Part shown: positions 43,799-53,210 of the stretch, in pieces
Layout of the letters: each line of letters begins with the position of its first letter
Numbering within the stretch: the first letter of the stretch is position 1
Assembly: GCA_009838075.1 (NCBI GenBank)
Contig: VXSG01000053.1
Location: 1 to 64,000 of the forward strand
DNA from: Boseongicola sp. SB0665_bin_10
GTDB taxonomy: Bacteria; Pseudomonadota; Alphaproteobacteria; Rhodobacterales; Rhodobacteraceae
Direction of reading: 5' to 3'
DNA: 64,000 nt
The notes under the pieces: model-generated
What the model was told of the DNA's origin: nothing
Database searches by the model: none
The model's input: only the letters and a program-made list of their open reading frames with translations
Program-made: the position numbers and the translations under genes

Positions 43799-45403
43799 CT
43801 ACATCCTGAACAGGCCGAACCGGGTTGCGGGGATCGGCGCGTTGAGCGCGGCGCCAAGCGAAAGGCCGAGCACCTCGCGGCTGTTGCGGGGATCGATGAT
43901 TCCGTCATCCCAGAGGCGCGCGCTGGCATAAAGCGCGTGGCTCTGACGCCCAAACGCCTCTTCCGTCGGGACACGGAAGGCAGCCTCCTCTTCCCCCGAC
44001 CACGCCTTGCCCTGCTTCTCCATGGCCTGTCGCTTGACGATGCCAAGGGTTCGGGCTGCCTGTTCGCCCCCCATCACGGCAATGCGCGAGTTCGGCCAGG
44101 TCCACAGGAAACGGGGAGAATAGGCGCGCCCCGCCATCCCGTAATTCCCGGCGCCATAGGATGCGCCGACGATCAGCGTCACCTTCGGCACGGCGGTCGT
44201 GGACACGGCCGTCACCATCTTTGCGCCGTGCCGCGCTATCCCGCCTTGCTCGGCCTGGCGGCCAACCATGAACCCGGTGACGTTCTGCAGGAAGACAAGC
44301 GGAATGCGGCGCTGGCTGCAAAGCTCGATGAAATGCGCGCCCTTCTGGGCACTTTCCGCAAACAGCACGCCGTTGTTGGCGACGATGCCGACGGGAATGC
44401 CGTAGACATGGGCAAATCCGCATACGAGCGTCTCCCCGAACCGGGCCTTGAACGCGTCGAAACGGCTGCCGTCGACCACGCGGGCGATGACCTCGCGAAT
44501 GTCATAGGGCGTGCGCTGGTCGGCAGGCACGACACCGATCAGTTCCGCGGGGTCATGGGCGGGCGGTTCCGGGGCCTGCCGGTCCGGAATGGCGTCATGC
44601 GCCGCGCCGAGATGGGACATGATCCGGCGCGCGATTTCGAGCGCGTGGGCGTCGTCCTCGGCGAGGTGGTCGGCAACGCCGGAAATGCGCGTGTGCATCT
44701 CCGCCCCGCCGAGCTCTTCCGCGCTCACCTCCTCTCCGGTGGCGGCCAGCACCAACGGCGGCCCGGCCAGGAAGATCGTGCCCTGGTCGCGGACGATGAC
44801 GGTCTCGTCGCTCATGGCCGGGACATAGGCGCCGCCCGCCGTGCATGATCCCATGACGACGGCGATCTGGGGAATGCCCTCGGCGCTCATGTTCGCCTGG
44901 TTGTAGAAGATGCGGCCGAAGTGATCGCGGTCCGGGAACACCTCGTCCTGGCTGGTCAGGTTCGCGCCCCCGCTGTCGACCAGGTAGACACACGGCAACC
45001 GGTTTGCCTGGGCGATTTCCTGGGCGCGAAGGTGCTTCTTGACCGTCATCGGGTGGTAGATGCCGCCCTTCACGGTTGCATCGTTTGCGAACACCATCAC
45101 GTGCCGGCCGGCCACAAGACCGATGCCGGCGATTGCCCCGGCGGCAGGCACTTCGTCCCCATGCATGCCATGCGCCGCGAGAAGCCCGATCTCCAGAAAC
45201 GGCGATGCCGGGTCAAGCAGTCCCTCCACCCGGTCCCTGGGCAGCATCTTGCCGCGCGCGAGATGACGGGCGCGGGCGCGTTCCCCGCCGCCTGCAAGCG
45301 CCATCTCCGCAGCCGCCTCGAACTCGGCCAGCCGCGCCTCCATCTCCGCCCGGTTTGCGGCAAACTCGTCCGAGCCCGCATCGATGCGGCTCTTGAGCTT
45401 CAT
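43799..45403 (-). CDS. Methylcrotonyl-CoA carboxylase beta (carboxyltransferase) subunit
   Basis: The 534-residue carboxyltransferase has [17 protein letters not shown] near the N-terminus, [40 protein letters not shown] and, in the second crotonase-like half, [20 protein letters not shown] and [20 protein letters not shown]. This matches AccD-type MCC beta rather than propionyl-CoA carboxylase. Its start overlaps the TetR stop by 4 bases, so regulator and enzyme are co-translated. Isovaleryl-CoA dehydrogenase is not in this operon. Confidence 0.93.
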   Translation of the reverse strand: MKLKSRIDAGSDEFAANRAEMEARLAEFEAAAEMALAGGGERARARHLARGKMLPRDRVEGLLDPASPFLEIGLLAAHGMHGDEVPAAGAIAGIGLVAGRHVMVFANDATVKGGIYHPMTVKKHLRAQEIAQANRLPCVYLVDSGGANLTSQDEVFPDRDHFGRIFYNQANMSAEGIPQIAVVMGSCTAGGAYVPAMSDETVIVRDQGTIFLAGPPLVLAATGEEVSAEELGGAEMHTRISGVADHLAEDDAHALEIARRIMSHLGAAHDAIPDRQAPEPPAHDPAELIGVVPADQRTPYDIREVIARVVDGSRFDAFKARFGETLVCGFAHVYGIPVGIVANNGVLFAESAQKGAHFIELCSQRRIPLVFLQNVTGFMVGRQAEQGGIARHGAKMVTAVSTTAVPKVTLIVGASYGAGNYGMAGRAYSPRFLWTWPNSRIAVMGGEQAARTLGIVKRQAMEKQGKAWSGEEEAAFRVPTEEAFGRQSHALYASARLWDDGIIDPRNSREVLGLSLGAALNAPIPATRFGLFRM

Positions 45404-45990
45404 GACGGCACCGACGACAGCCCGACGGATTGCAGGGCCGCGCCGAGATAAAGTTCCACGACCTCGTCGCGGGCCAGCCGTCCGTCGTCACGATACCAGA
45501 CGGTGACGCCGGTCATCATTGCCAGCAGCATCCTGGCGTGAACCGCAGCATCTCCAATGCTGAACAGGCCCTCCGCGCATCCATCCTCGAGGATTTTTCG
45601 CAGCATGTGTTCGTACCGGTTCCTCAAGGCGACGACCCTGGCCCGGTTTTCCGGGTCCAGGGAACGGATTTCCATGTATGCAAGGAACACGTCGTCCGGA
45701 TAGTTCAGGTGATGGGCAACGTGGTGACGCACGAAGGCTTCCAGCCGGGCAGGCGTTCCATTGATGCCCGCCATCGCCGTGTTCCGTGCCTCCAGGAGCG
45801 CCACCATGTGCGTTTCCATAAGGTTGGACAGGAGCGCCTGCTTGCCTTCGAAGTGGTTGTAGAGGCCACCTTGCCGCATGCCGACGGCTTCGGCGAGATC
45901 ACGCATCGAGACCGCGTTGTACCCGCGCTCCGCGAACAGCCGAAGCGCCGCTTTCCTGATCTTGGCTCTTGTATCCCTGCTTTCGGACAT
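45400..45990 (-). CDS. TetR-family regulator of the leucine operon
   Basis: The 196-residue protein has an N-terminal helix-turn-helix (about 18-50, [19 protein letters not shown] then [14 protein letters not shown]) and an all-helical ligand domain. It is the first gene of the seven-gene leucine operon and overlaps the MCC beta gene by 4 bases. A perfect TetR-type dyad lies 13 bases upstream of its start over the -10 element, so it most likely represses its own operon and is relieved by an acyl-CoA intermediate. The ligand is inferred, not seen. Confidence 0.9.
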   Translation of the reverse strand: MSESRDTRAKIRKAALRLFAERGYNAVSMRDLAEAVGMRQGGLYNHFEGKQALLSNLMETHMVALLEARNTAMAGINGTPARLEAFVRHHVAHHLNYPDDVFLAYMEIRSLDPENRARVVALRNRYEHMLRKILEDGCAEGLFSIGDAAVHARMLLAMMTGVTVWYRDDGRLARDEVVELYLGAALQSVGLSSVPS

Positions 45991-46002
45991 GGGCGGGCCG
46001 AA

Positions 46003-46028
46003 AATGTGAATGACTGTTCATTCATATT
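46003..46028. promoter_or_regulatory. TetR operator dyad
   Basis: TGAATGA (46007-46013) and TCATTCA (46018-46024) form a perfect dyad with a CTGT centre, extended by AAT/ATT at the ends (46003-46005, 46026-46028). It lies directly upstream of the TetR gene and overlaps the predicted -10. Confidence 0.7.
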
Positions 46029-46049
46029 CTGGCCGAACCCGAATTGCAA
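46021..46049 (-). promoter_or_regulatory. Promoter of the leucine operon
   Basis: On the minus strand TTGCAA (46049-46044) and TATGAA (46026-46021) stand exactly 17 bases apart. The -10 lies inside the TetR dyad, and transcription would begin about 25 bases before the TetR start codon. Confidence 0.55.
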
Positions 46050-46503
46050 GCCCCGTGGCCCCTCCCCAAGGGACAATTGCGCCAGTTTCGCCCTGATCGC
46101 CATGGCGCGCATGTTCAGGAACCGGGCGGAGTGCCCGCCCGACGACGTGCACGAAAACGACCCGCCGAACATGTCGATGAAATTCGCCGACGCGCAGGCT
46201 GTGCTGGCCTGCAACCCCGATGACATGTCCTGGCGCAAGCGGCGGCGCCTGCCCGCGCCGGGAGTCCCGTGACGGGCACAATTCCCGCAATTCCGGCCGT
46301 TTCATTTGAAGCGATCACGCACGATCAGCGCGGCGATGGCGAAACTGCCGCCCCCTGCAGGAGGTGTTCCATCATTCTCACAACCGAAGCACAAAAGGCA
46401 ATTGGGGCAATTTTTCCTTGCAAAACAAAATTGGAATGGTCCAAACTTCGAAGGATGCGGAGTATCAGCGTCGCAACAATAGGGACAGCAAAGGGTAAAA
46501 GCT
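46050..46503. other. Upstream region of the Amt gene, no gene seen
   Basis: These 454 bases between the divergent TetR and Amt genes show no convincing gene. The last 130 bases are AT-rich (around 46380-46460) and probably hold the Amt promoter. I see no sigma54 site with correct spacing and no riboswitch fold I can name. Confidence 0.35.
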
Positions 46504-47883
46504 ATGGAAGAGCAGCTAGCCGAACTTGCGGCAAAAATCGCTGAATTGGAGGCGAAGGCAGGTGTCACGAACACGATGTTCGCGGAAACCTACTATTACC
46601 TCACAATTCCGCTGATGGTCATCATTCACGCAGGATTTCTTGCGTACGAAATGGGAGCATCACGGCAAAAGAACGTTCTCGCATCGGGTGTCAAGAACAT
46701 CCTTGCCTTTGCGTTCATGGTACCAACCTTCTACTTCTTCGGATGGTGGGTCTATTGGGGCTTTCCGACCGGATTGACCTTTTCCCCGGGCCCCTATGAG
46801 ATTTCGGGAGCAGGCTATGCGAACGCAATCGCCCTTCCCTGGGTCGAGTACATGGGCCCGAACATTGCGGACCAGGCCTCCGGCGTGTTCTGGGGTGCAT
46901 TCACCCTCTTTGCCGCCACAACGGCCTCGATCATGTCCGGCGCTGTCATTGAGCGCATCCAGGTCGCGGGCTTCGTTATCCTCGCGGTCGTGCTTGGCAG
47001 CTTCGCATGGGTTGTCGCGGCGGCTTGGGGCTGGCACGCAGACGGGTGGCTCGTCACCAAGTTCGGCGTACATGACTTCGGCGCGGCGGGTCTCGTGCAC
47101 GCAGTGGCCGGGTTCTTCGCTCTTGGCATCCTGATCAATCTCGGACCCCGTATCGGCAAGTTCAACGCCGACGGCTCCGCAAACCACCTTGGCGCGCACA
47201 ACTTGCCGTTCACGTTGGTGGGACTGATGCTGATCATCGTCGGCTTCTGGGGCTTCCTCATGGCCTGCGTGATCATTCCGGGCGAGGCATGGAGCTGGTA
47301 TTCCGACAAGCCGACCACGATCTATGGCACGCCAATGACCCTCGGTGCGCTGGCATTCAACATACTGATGGGTTTTGCAGGCGGAATCATCGGTGCCTGG
47401 GCGGTGACGCGTGATCCGTTCTGGATGATGTCCGGCGCATTGGCCGGGATCATCGGCTGCGCATCGGGTCTCGATGTCTACTGGCCGCCTCTCGCGTTCA
47501 TCATGGGCGCCGCCTCCGGTGCATTGCTCAGGCCGTGTGCCAAGTGGCTTGAGAGACGCGGCATCGACGACGCCGTCGGGGCAGTCACCGTGCATGGCAC
47601 GATCGGCCTCTTCGGCCTGATCATGTTCGGTGTCTGGGCAACCGGCCTTCCTGCGCTGCAGGGTGAAGGCGTTGCCACGGTCACGATCTATGGCCAGGTC
47701 ATCGGCGCGATCGTCTTCTTCCTTCTGGGCTTCGTCCCCGGTTACGTGGTCAGCTGGATCCTGAAGCAGTTCGGGATGCTCCGCGTCGGCGAGGCAGCCG
47801 AGGTTGCCGGCCTGGACACGGCCAAGGTGCCGGTTTCGGCCTATCCGGAAGGCATCAACATGTCGTCAAGCCCGACTAGCTGA
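46504..47883 (+). CDS. Ammonium/methylammonium transporter (Amt family)
   Basis: The 459-residue membrane protein has about 11 hydrophobic segments and the twin-histidine pore motifs GLVHAVAG and VTVHGTIG, with NLPFTLVGLMLIIVGFWGF between them. A charged heptad-like N-terminus (MEEQLAELAAKIAELEAKAG) precedes the first helix; that is not usual in E. coli-type AmtB and could mediate trimer packing or partner binding. AAGGG lies 8 bases before the ATG. No glnK is adjacent; a 64-residue membrane protein follows instead, then gmaS. Import of methylammonium as well as ammonium is likely from context. Confidence 0.88.
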   Translation: MEEQLAELAAKIAELEAKAGVTNTMFAETYYYLTIPLMVIIHAGFLAYEMGASRQKNVLASGVKNILAFAFMVPTFYFFGWWVYWGFPTGLTFSPGPYEISGAGYANAIALPWVEYMGPNIADQASGVFWGAFTLFAATTASIMSGAVIERIQVAGFVILAVVLGSFAWVVAAAWGWHADGWLVTKFGVHDFGAAGLVHAVAGFFALGILINLGPRIGKFNADGSANHLGAHNLPFTLVGLMLIIVGFWGFLMACVIIPGEAWSWYSDKPTTIYGTPMTLGALAFNILMGFAGGIIGAWAVTRDPFWMMSGALAGIIGCASGLDVYWPPLAFIMGAASGALLRPCAKWLERRGIDDAVGAVTVHGTIGLFGLIMFGVWATGLPALQGEGVATVTIYGQVIGAIVFFLLGFVPGYVVSWILKQFGMLRVGEAAEVAGLDTAKVPVSAYPEGINMSSSPTS

Positions 47884-47906
47884 AAACAGGTCAAGGAGTA
47901 GAATCC

Positions 47907-48101
47907 ATGGGATATGACATCGCAAACTGGGACGCCGTCGAAGGTGCCCTCTACATGGGAGCCCATTCCTCCTGGGAGGTAATCTGGACGGTCGTCGCCG
48001 CGCTGGTCTGCATCGCGGCGGTGTATCTCGGCTCAAGGCATGAGCATGATTCGTACAAGCGCATGCAGGAAGGCAAGGAGGTCGAGTCCGGCCACGGCTG
48101 A
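47907..48101 (+). CDS. Single-pass membrane microprotein linked to Amt
   Basis: The 64-residue protein has one membrane helix (VIWTVVAALVCIAAVYLGS, about 24-42), a Trp-containing N-terminal part and a charged C-terminal tail (RHEHDSYKRMQEGKEVESGHG). AAGGAG precedes the ATG by 6 bases. It lies 23 bases after the Amt stop and before a strong hairpin, so it forms a two-gene unit with Amt. I do not recognise the family; a small Amt partner is the simplest reading. Confidence 0.65.
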   Translation: MGYDIANWDAVEGALYMGAHSSWEVIWTVVAALVCIAAVYLGSRHEHDSYKRMQEGKEVESGHG

Positions 48102-48118
48102 TGCCTGAACAAGACGGA

Positions 48119-48147
48119 TGCGGGCCGCCCAGGTTGGGCGGCCCGCA
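48119..48147 (+). terminator. Strong GC hairpin after the Amt unit
   Basis: TGCGGGCCGCCC (48119-48130) pairs perfectly with GGGCGGCCCGCA (48136-48147) across a 5-base loop. No T-run follows, so it may attenuate rather than stop transcription into gmaS, whose start is 60 bases further on. Confidence 0.6.
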
Positions 48148-48207
48148 ATCATTCAAACAACGACCAGCTCGACCACGGAGCACCAAGGAAAACGGGAGAC
48201 GAAAGCA

Positions 48208-49515
48208 ATGGCAGTCAACCTCGCCACCTATGCCAAGAAGAACCGGATCCAGTTCTTCCTGTTCAACTTCACGGACCTTTTCGGCGTGCAGCGGGCCAAG
48301 CTCGTGCCGACAGGCGCCGTGGCCGACATGCAGAAATCCGGTGCCGGATTCGCAGGCTTTGCGGCATGGCTGGACATGACGCCCGCCCACCCGGACATGA
48401 TGGTGATGCCGGATGCATCTTCCGTCATCCAGCTTCCGTGGAAGCCGGAGCTCGCCTGGGTCGCGGGGAATCCCTGGATCAACGATGCGCCGGTCGCGCA
48501 AGCCCCTCGCAACGTGCTCCTGACCCTGGCGAAGGAAGCCGCCAGCGACAACCACGTGCTGATGACGGGAGTCGAGCCGGAGTTCCACCTGATCGACGCC
48601 GACGGAACTGACATTTCCGATCCTCGCGACACGCAGGAGAAGCCGTGCTACGACCAGCTCGCCCTGATGCGTCGCTACGAAGTCATTGCCGAAATCTGCC
48701 GCCACATGGAGGCGCTCGGCTGGGGGCCCTACCAGAACGACCATGAGGATGCGAACGGCCAGTTCGAAATCAACTGGGACTACTCGGAGGCGGTGACGAC
48801 CGCCGATCGGGCCGTGTTCTTCAAGTTCATGGTGAAGGAAGTCGCCGCCCGGCACGGCTTCCGCGCGACGTTCATGCCGAAGCCATTCGCACACCTGACC
48901 GGCAACGGGTGCCACGCGCATATTTCGCTCTGGTCAAGAACCGGAAAGAAGAACCATTTCGCCGACAAGAAGGACGAAATGGGCCTGTCCAGGACTTGCC
49001 GTCACTTCATCGGCGGGCTGATGAAGCACGCCCCGGCGCTTGCCGCGCTCGGCAATCCCACGGTCAACAGCTACAAGCGCATCAACGCGCCGACGACGAC
49101 GTCGGGAGCCACTTGGTCGCCGAACGCGATCTCCTATGGCGGCAACAACCGGACTCACATGATTCGCATCCCGGATGCAGGGCGCATAGAGCTTCGGCTC
49201 GCCGACGGAGCGGCCAACCCGTATCTCCTGATGGCGGGCATCCTGGCCGCAGGCCGTCTTGGAATCGCGAAGAAGGCCAACCCCGGAAAGCGCATGGACT
49301 TCGATGCCTACGCGGAACCGGAGAAGCTCGGGAACGCCGGCAAGCTGCCGCTGAATCTCCTGGACGCCCTGCGGGCGCTTGAGGCGGACACCGAATTCAA
49401 CCGCGCTCTCGGAAAGGAATTCACGGCTGCCTACCTGAAGCTCAAGACGGATGAGTGGAACAGCTACGCCCGTCACCTCACCGACTGGGAAAGGGAGCGG
49501 ACGCTCGACTGCTGA
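48208..49515 (+). CDS. gmaS: Gamma-glutamylmethylamide synthetase (glutamine-synthetase-like)
   Basis: The 435-residue protein is a glutamine-synthetase homologue of the GlnT/GmaS group. GmaS condenses methylamine with glutamate using ATP, the first step of the indirect (N-methylglutamate) methylamine pathway. Phrases match GmaS closely: FFLFNFTDLFGVQRAKLVPT, GAGFAGFAAWLDMTPAHPDM, VIQLPWKPELAWVA, NDHEDANGQFEINWDY, NGCHAHISLW and the C-terminal DEWNSYARHLTDWERERTLD. ATG at 48208 has GGGAG upstream. It lies between Amt and a P450 gene and opposite to the tdm operon, which supplies its substrate chain. Confidence 0.85.
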   Translation: MAVNLATYAKKNRIQFFLFNFTDLFGVQRAKLVPTGAVADMQKSGAGFAGFAAWLDMTPAHPDMMVMPDASSVIQLPWKPELAWVAGNPWINDAPVAQAPRNVLLTLAKEAASDNHVLMTGVEPEFHLIDADGTDISDPRDTQEKPCYDQLALMRRYEVIAEICRHMEALGWGPYQNDHEDANGQFEINWDYSEAVTTADRAVFFKFMVKEVAARHGFRATFMPKPFAHLTGNGCHAHISLWSRTGKKNHFADKKDEMGLSRTCRHFIGGLMKHAPALAALGNPTVNSYKRINAPTTTSGATWSPNAISYGGNNRTHMIRIPDAGRIELRLADGAANPYLLMAGILAAGRLGIAKKANPGKRMDFDAYAEPEKLGNAGKLPLNLLDALRALEADTEFNRALGKEFTAAYLKLKTDEWNSYARHLTDWERERTLDC

Positions 49516-49516
49516 C

Positions 49517-50698
49517 GTGAAGCTCCCATATATCGACATCGCAAGGCCCGGGTTTTCCACCAAATCACGCGAAGTCATGGAGGCGCGCGCCGAATCCTGG
49601 TGCGCCAGAACTCCATTCGGTCTTGCCGTGCTCAGGCATCGGCAGGCGGGACAGCTCCTGCGCGACCGGCGGCTTCGGCAAGGCAGTCACGCCTGGCCGG
49701 ACATCATCGGCATTTCCGGGAGATTCGCCGAATTCTGGAAGGCCAGCCTCATCTCCATCGAAGGTGTCGAGCACAGAAACCTGCGCAGGATTGCCCAGGC
49801 CGCGCTGTCCGAAGAATTCGTGCTGTCGCTTGAACCCGCCTTTCGCGGCATCGCCGCCGACCTTGCGGACGGCCTTCGAGACTCGGATGCGTTCGAATTT
49901 GTGCACGCTTTCAGCGAACCGTTTGCCGGCCGCGCAATCACTGCGCTCCTTGCCCTGCCGGACGGTGATGCCCACGCAATCGCCAGGGACGCCAGCACGC
50001 TCGGGCTCGCGATGGGACTCGATGCCCCGAACCACGAGTCGGCGGTCAATGCCGCGTGCTCCCGCCTCACCGATCTCGCCGCCGATCTGATCGCCCGGGC
50101 ACGGCTTGGGCAGGACAAGGTCGGATACGTGGCGCGCCTGGTCAGGGAAGCCGACGCCGCCGGATTCACGGACAGGCAAGCGCTCATCGACCTGGTGGTG
50201 ATCTCGATCTTCGGCGGAGTGGACACGACGCGCGCCCAGCTGGCATTCGCCGCCTACCTGTTCGCGCAGCACGCGGACCAGTGGCACTGGCTCCGGCAGA
50301 ACCCGGAAATGGTGCCTCAGGCGATCGAGGAAGTGATCCGCCGTTACCCGACCACGACCTGGGCGACACGGGAGGCTCTGGAGACCTTTGAACATGACGG
50401 CGTGGAAATCCGGAAGGGTGCCACCATCCACGTCTTCGTGCACGCGACCGCAACCGACCCGGCAACCGGAGCGGACGAGACCTTCAACATTCGTGAACCG
50501 CAAAAGACGCATTTCGGCTTTGGTGCCGGCGCACATCACTGCCTTGGCCAGTTCGTCGCCCGCACCGACATGGCCGCGGCGCTTCTTGAACTTCTTGGGC
50601 GCTGGCAGGGAATCACGCTCGCCGGCCAGCCAGAGTTCCTTCCGGACAGCGGGAACACGAGCCCGGCCCGCCTCGGAATCCGGCCGATCTGGGCCTGA
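49517..50698 (+). CDS. Cytochrome P450 coupled to gmaS
   Basis: The 393-residue soluble P450 is complete: I-helix FGGVDTTRAQLAFAAY with the classic acid and Thr, K-helix ExxR in EEVIRRYPTT, and heme loop FGFGAGAHHCLGQ. The start is GTG at 49517, one base after the gmaS stop with no ribosome-binding site of its own, so its translation should depend on gmaS. P450s oxidatively remove N-methyl groups, so a role in demethylating a methylated amine is a reasonable guess. No ferredoxin or reductase gene is adjacent. Confidence 0.9.
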   Translation: MKLPYIDIARPGFSTKSREVMEARAESWCARTPFGLAVLRHRQAGQLLRDRRLRQGSHAWPDIIGISGRFAEFWKASLISIEGVEHRNLRRIAQAALSEEFVLSLEPAFRGIAADLADGLRDSDAFEFVHAFSEPFAGRAITALLALPDGDAHAIARDASTLGLAMGLDAPNHESAVNAACSRLTDLAADLIARARLGQDKVGYVARLVREADAAGFTDRQALIDLVVISIFGGVDTTRAQLAFAAYLFAQHADQWHWLRQNPEMVPQAIEEVIRRYPTTTWATREALETFEHDGVEIRKGATIHVFVHATATDPATGADETFNIREPQKTHFGFGAGAHHCLGQFVARTDMAAALLELLGRWQGITLAGQPEFLPDSGNTSPARLGIRPIWA

Positions 50699-50831
50699 AT
50701 GCCGGCACGCCGGGAGACGCCGTGACGCGACGTCGACCCTTTGCAGGCCAGATCATCGGGAATCAGGATGGAAGCGTGACGAGTGGCCTCACATCCCGGC
50801 GCGAATCCGCTTCCAATCCCCGGGGCGCGCC

Positions 50832-53210
50832 TCAGGCGTTGCCATAGTTGCCGCGCACGCGCTGCTTGGTTGGATCAAAATGCGGGAACGGCACGACAAC
50901 GGCCCGAAGTCTCTTCTGCTGCCCGTCAAGCTGGCCGACCTCAATCTTGCTTCCCTCGGTCGCATGAACGCTTGCAACGCGTGCCAGCGCGATTGTCTTT
51001 CCAAGCACGGGCGATTTCGTGGCGCTCGTTATCTCGCCGACTTGCGCCTTGCCAATCATGACACTGTCTCCCGGTGACGGCACTACGCCGCCTTCAATGT
51101 CAAGACCGACAAGCTTGCGGTGCGGATGCGACCTTCGCTCGAGAAGTGCGTCGCGCCCGATGAAGTCGTCTTCCTTGGTATCCAGGGGAACGGTGAACCC
51201 TATGCCGGCCTCGAACGGATCCGTCGTGTCGTCGAATTCGGATCCCGCGAAGATCAACCCTGCCTCGATCCGCATCATGTCCAACGCGGCGAGACCAAGC
51301 GGTGTCAGCCCGAACTCCTTGCCGGCCTCCCAGATCCTGTCGAAGACCTCGACGGCATCCTTGGGATGACAAAACACTTCGTAGCCCAACTCCCCGGAAT
51401 AGCCGGTCCGCGAAACCACGACAGCGGTTCCGTCGAAGTCTCCCACCCGTGCGACGGCCAGCCGAAACCAACGCAGTTCGCGCATTGTTGGCTGGGTCGG
51501 CGGCGTCCAGAAGACCCTGTCCAGGATCTCTCGCGAATGGCGTCCTTGAATCGCGACATTGTGCAGTTGATCGGTCGAGGGCCGGACCCAGGCATTGAGC
51601 CCGCGCTCCCGTGCCTGCTCCTTCAGCCAGAGACCCGAGGTGTCGTTGCCCCCGATCCAGCGAAAGTTGTTGTCGCCCAGACGATAGATCGTGCCATCGT
51701 CGATCATGCCGCCGTGCTCGTAGCACATCGCGGTATAGCTTACCTGCCCCACGCTGATCCTCTTCGCGTTCCGGGTCACGCAAAGTTGCATGAGCTTCTC
51801 GGCATCAGGACCTGTCACCTCGTATTTTCGCAGGGGCGAGAGATCCATGATGGCGGCCTGTTCGCGCACCGCCCAATACTCCTCGATCGCGCCGTGGCCG
51901 GTGAACGTGTTCGGCAGCCAGTATCCGTTGTATTCCACGAAGTCGCGGGTGTGCCGCGCAAAGCAGTCGTGAAACGCGGTCTTTCTGGTCTCTTCCACAT
52001 CAGCCTCCGCAGATTTTCTGTAGCCGACGGAACGGCTGAATTCTTCGTTTGCGCCATAGGTGCGAACCTGGATGTCGGTCGGGTTCCAGCCGTTGGCCGG
52101 ATCAACGTCGCAGGGACAGGCCGTCGACACGCAGACCAGGTCCGAAAGCGCGCGCAGCAACACGTAGTCGCCCGGGCGAGACCACGGGTCGTCCATGGAA
52201 ATCGCGTTCGTCTCGTCCAGCATCGTGTTGAAGAAGAAGTTGATGGCCGGCCAGCCGCCGCGGGGGCGAATGTCGAATCGCGCAAGGTCGGCATTCATGT
52301 TGTCCGAGCAGTTGACGTGCCCTGGATAGCCCATGTCCTCGTAGTAGCGCGCCGTGCAGGCAAGGCCGAACGTGTCGTGCCGGCCGCATGTATCCCGAAC
52401 GATTTCGACCAGGGGTTCCTGGTCCACGGTCCAGTATTTCGAGAATATGCCGGGCCGGGGGTACAAGCTGCCCATCAGGCTCCGCGTCGTGGTGGGATCG
52501 ATTTCGCGTTCGATGCCCTTGTCCAGGGCGCGCCGGCCGAATGCCTGGAAATCGGAACACTCTCTCCCCTTGACGTCGAGGATCTGGATGTACTCGCCCT
52601 TGCGGACCTCGTAAGTGACCGAGTTGCCCGGCTGGATGTTCGCGTCGAATTGCGGCTCGGCCAGTGGATCGGGCGGCCCGACCTCTTCCTTGCCGTCTCG
52701 CGGCGCGGCGCGACGGACATAGAGAACGAGCTCTGTCGGGGCATCCTGGCGTTCCGGGCTCATCGGCCCCCCGGGCGCGACGCAGACCAGGAGGCCGTCG
52801 CATTCCGCACTGAACTCCCTGAAGTCGCCAGGCCGCGACCCTTCTTCGAAGACGGCCACCGAATCGCCCGTTTCCAGGTTGAATCCGGCCGCATCCAAGG
52901 CGGACAGCACCCTCTTTCCGGAACGGCCGCCTTCCGAGAGCACGGTGATCGTGGCGTCCGGCCTGCCCCGGCCCTTGGCGCCCAGCATCGAGGCGTCCGA
53001 ACTGCCGTCCGGCGCGAAGTGCACGAGTTCGCCCGGCTGCAGGCCCTCACGATCCTGCACGATGATGCCGTCGCCCCTGAAGACCTGCACCGCACGCGAA
53101 CCGCCACCCGGAACGGGGTGTCGCTCGATCCCGTGCGGGAGGATCGGCAGGCCCGGCGCGACGACGCCTGCCCGCTCCCATGGCACCGGGTGTATCGGCC
53201 GCACTGTCAT
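50832..53210 (-). CDS. tdm: Trimethylamine N-oxide demethylase
   Basis: The 792-residue protein has the two-part Tdm layout. The N-terminal half contains a DUF1989-type zinc domain (about 190-400) with cysteines at GREC (218), LAC (285), NCSDN (301) and CPC (365, 367). The C-terminal half (about 435-792) is a GcvT-like tetrahydrofolate-binding domain (IMDLSPLRKYEVTGPDA through RDALLERRSHPHRKLVGLD). Tdm splits TMAO into dimethylamine and formaldehyde, and the folate domain captures the formaldehyde. Its start overlaps the permease gene by 4 bases (ATGA). It is the last gene of the tmm-tmoX-tmoW-tmoV-tdm operon. Confidence 0.9.
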   Translation of the reverse strand: MTVRPIHPVPWERAGVVAPGLPILPHGIERHPVPGGGSRAVQVFRGDGIIVQDREGLQPGELVHFAPDGSSDASMLGAKGRGRPDATITVLSEGGRSGKRVLSALDAAGFNLETGDSVAVFEEGSRPGDFREFSAECDGLLVCVAPGGPMSPERQDAPTELVLYVRRAAPRDGKEEVGPPDPLAEPQFDANIQPGNSVTYEVRKGEYIQILDVKGRECSDFQAFGRRALDKGIEREIDPTTTRSLMGSLYPRPGIFSKYWTVDQEPLVEIVRDTCGRHDTFGLACTARYYEDMGYPGHVNCSDNMNADLARFDIRPRGGWPAINFFFNTMLDETNAISMDDPWSRPGDYVLLRALSDLVCVSTACPCDVDPANGWNPTDIQVRTYGANEEFSRSVGYRKSAEADVEETRKTAFHDCFARHTRDFVEYNGYWLPNTFTGHGAIEEYWAVREQAAIMDLSPLRKYEVTGPDAEKLMQLCVTRNAKRISVGQVSYTAMCYEHGGMIDDGTIYRLGDNNFRWIGGNDTSGLWLKEQARERGLNAWVRPSTDQLHNVAIQGRHSREILDRVFWTPPTQPTMRELRWFRLAVARVGDFDGTAVVVSRTGYSGELGYEVFCHPKDAVEVFDRIWEAGKEFGLTPLGLAALDMMRIEAGLIFAGSEFDDTTDPFEAGIGFTVPLDTKEDDFIGRDALLERRSHPHRKLVGLDIEGGVVPSPGDSVMIGKAQVGEITSATKSPVLGKTIALARVASVHATEGSKIEVGQLDGQQKRLRAVVVPFPHFDPTKQRVRGNYGNA

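Noticed and set aside
46403-46424. Possible sigma54 promoter (TTGG...TTGCA) upstream of the Amt gene
   Set aside because: The distance between the GG and GC elements is two bases too long for sigma54.
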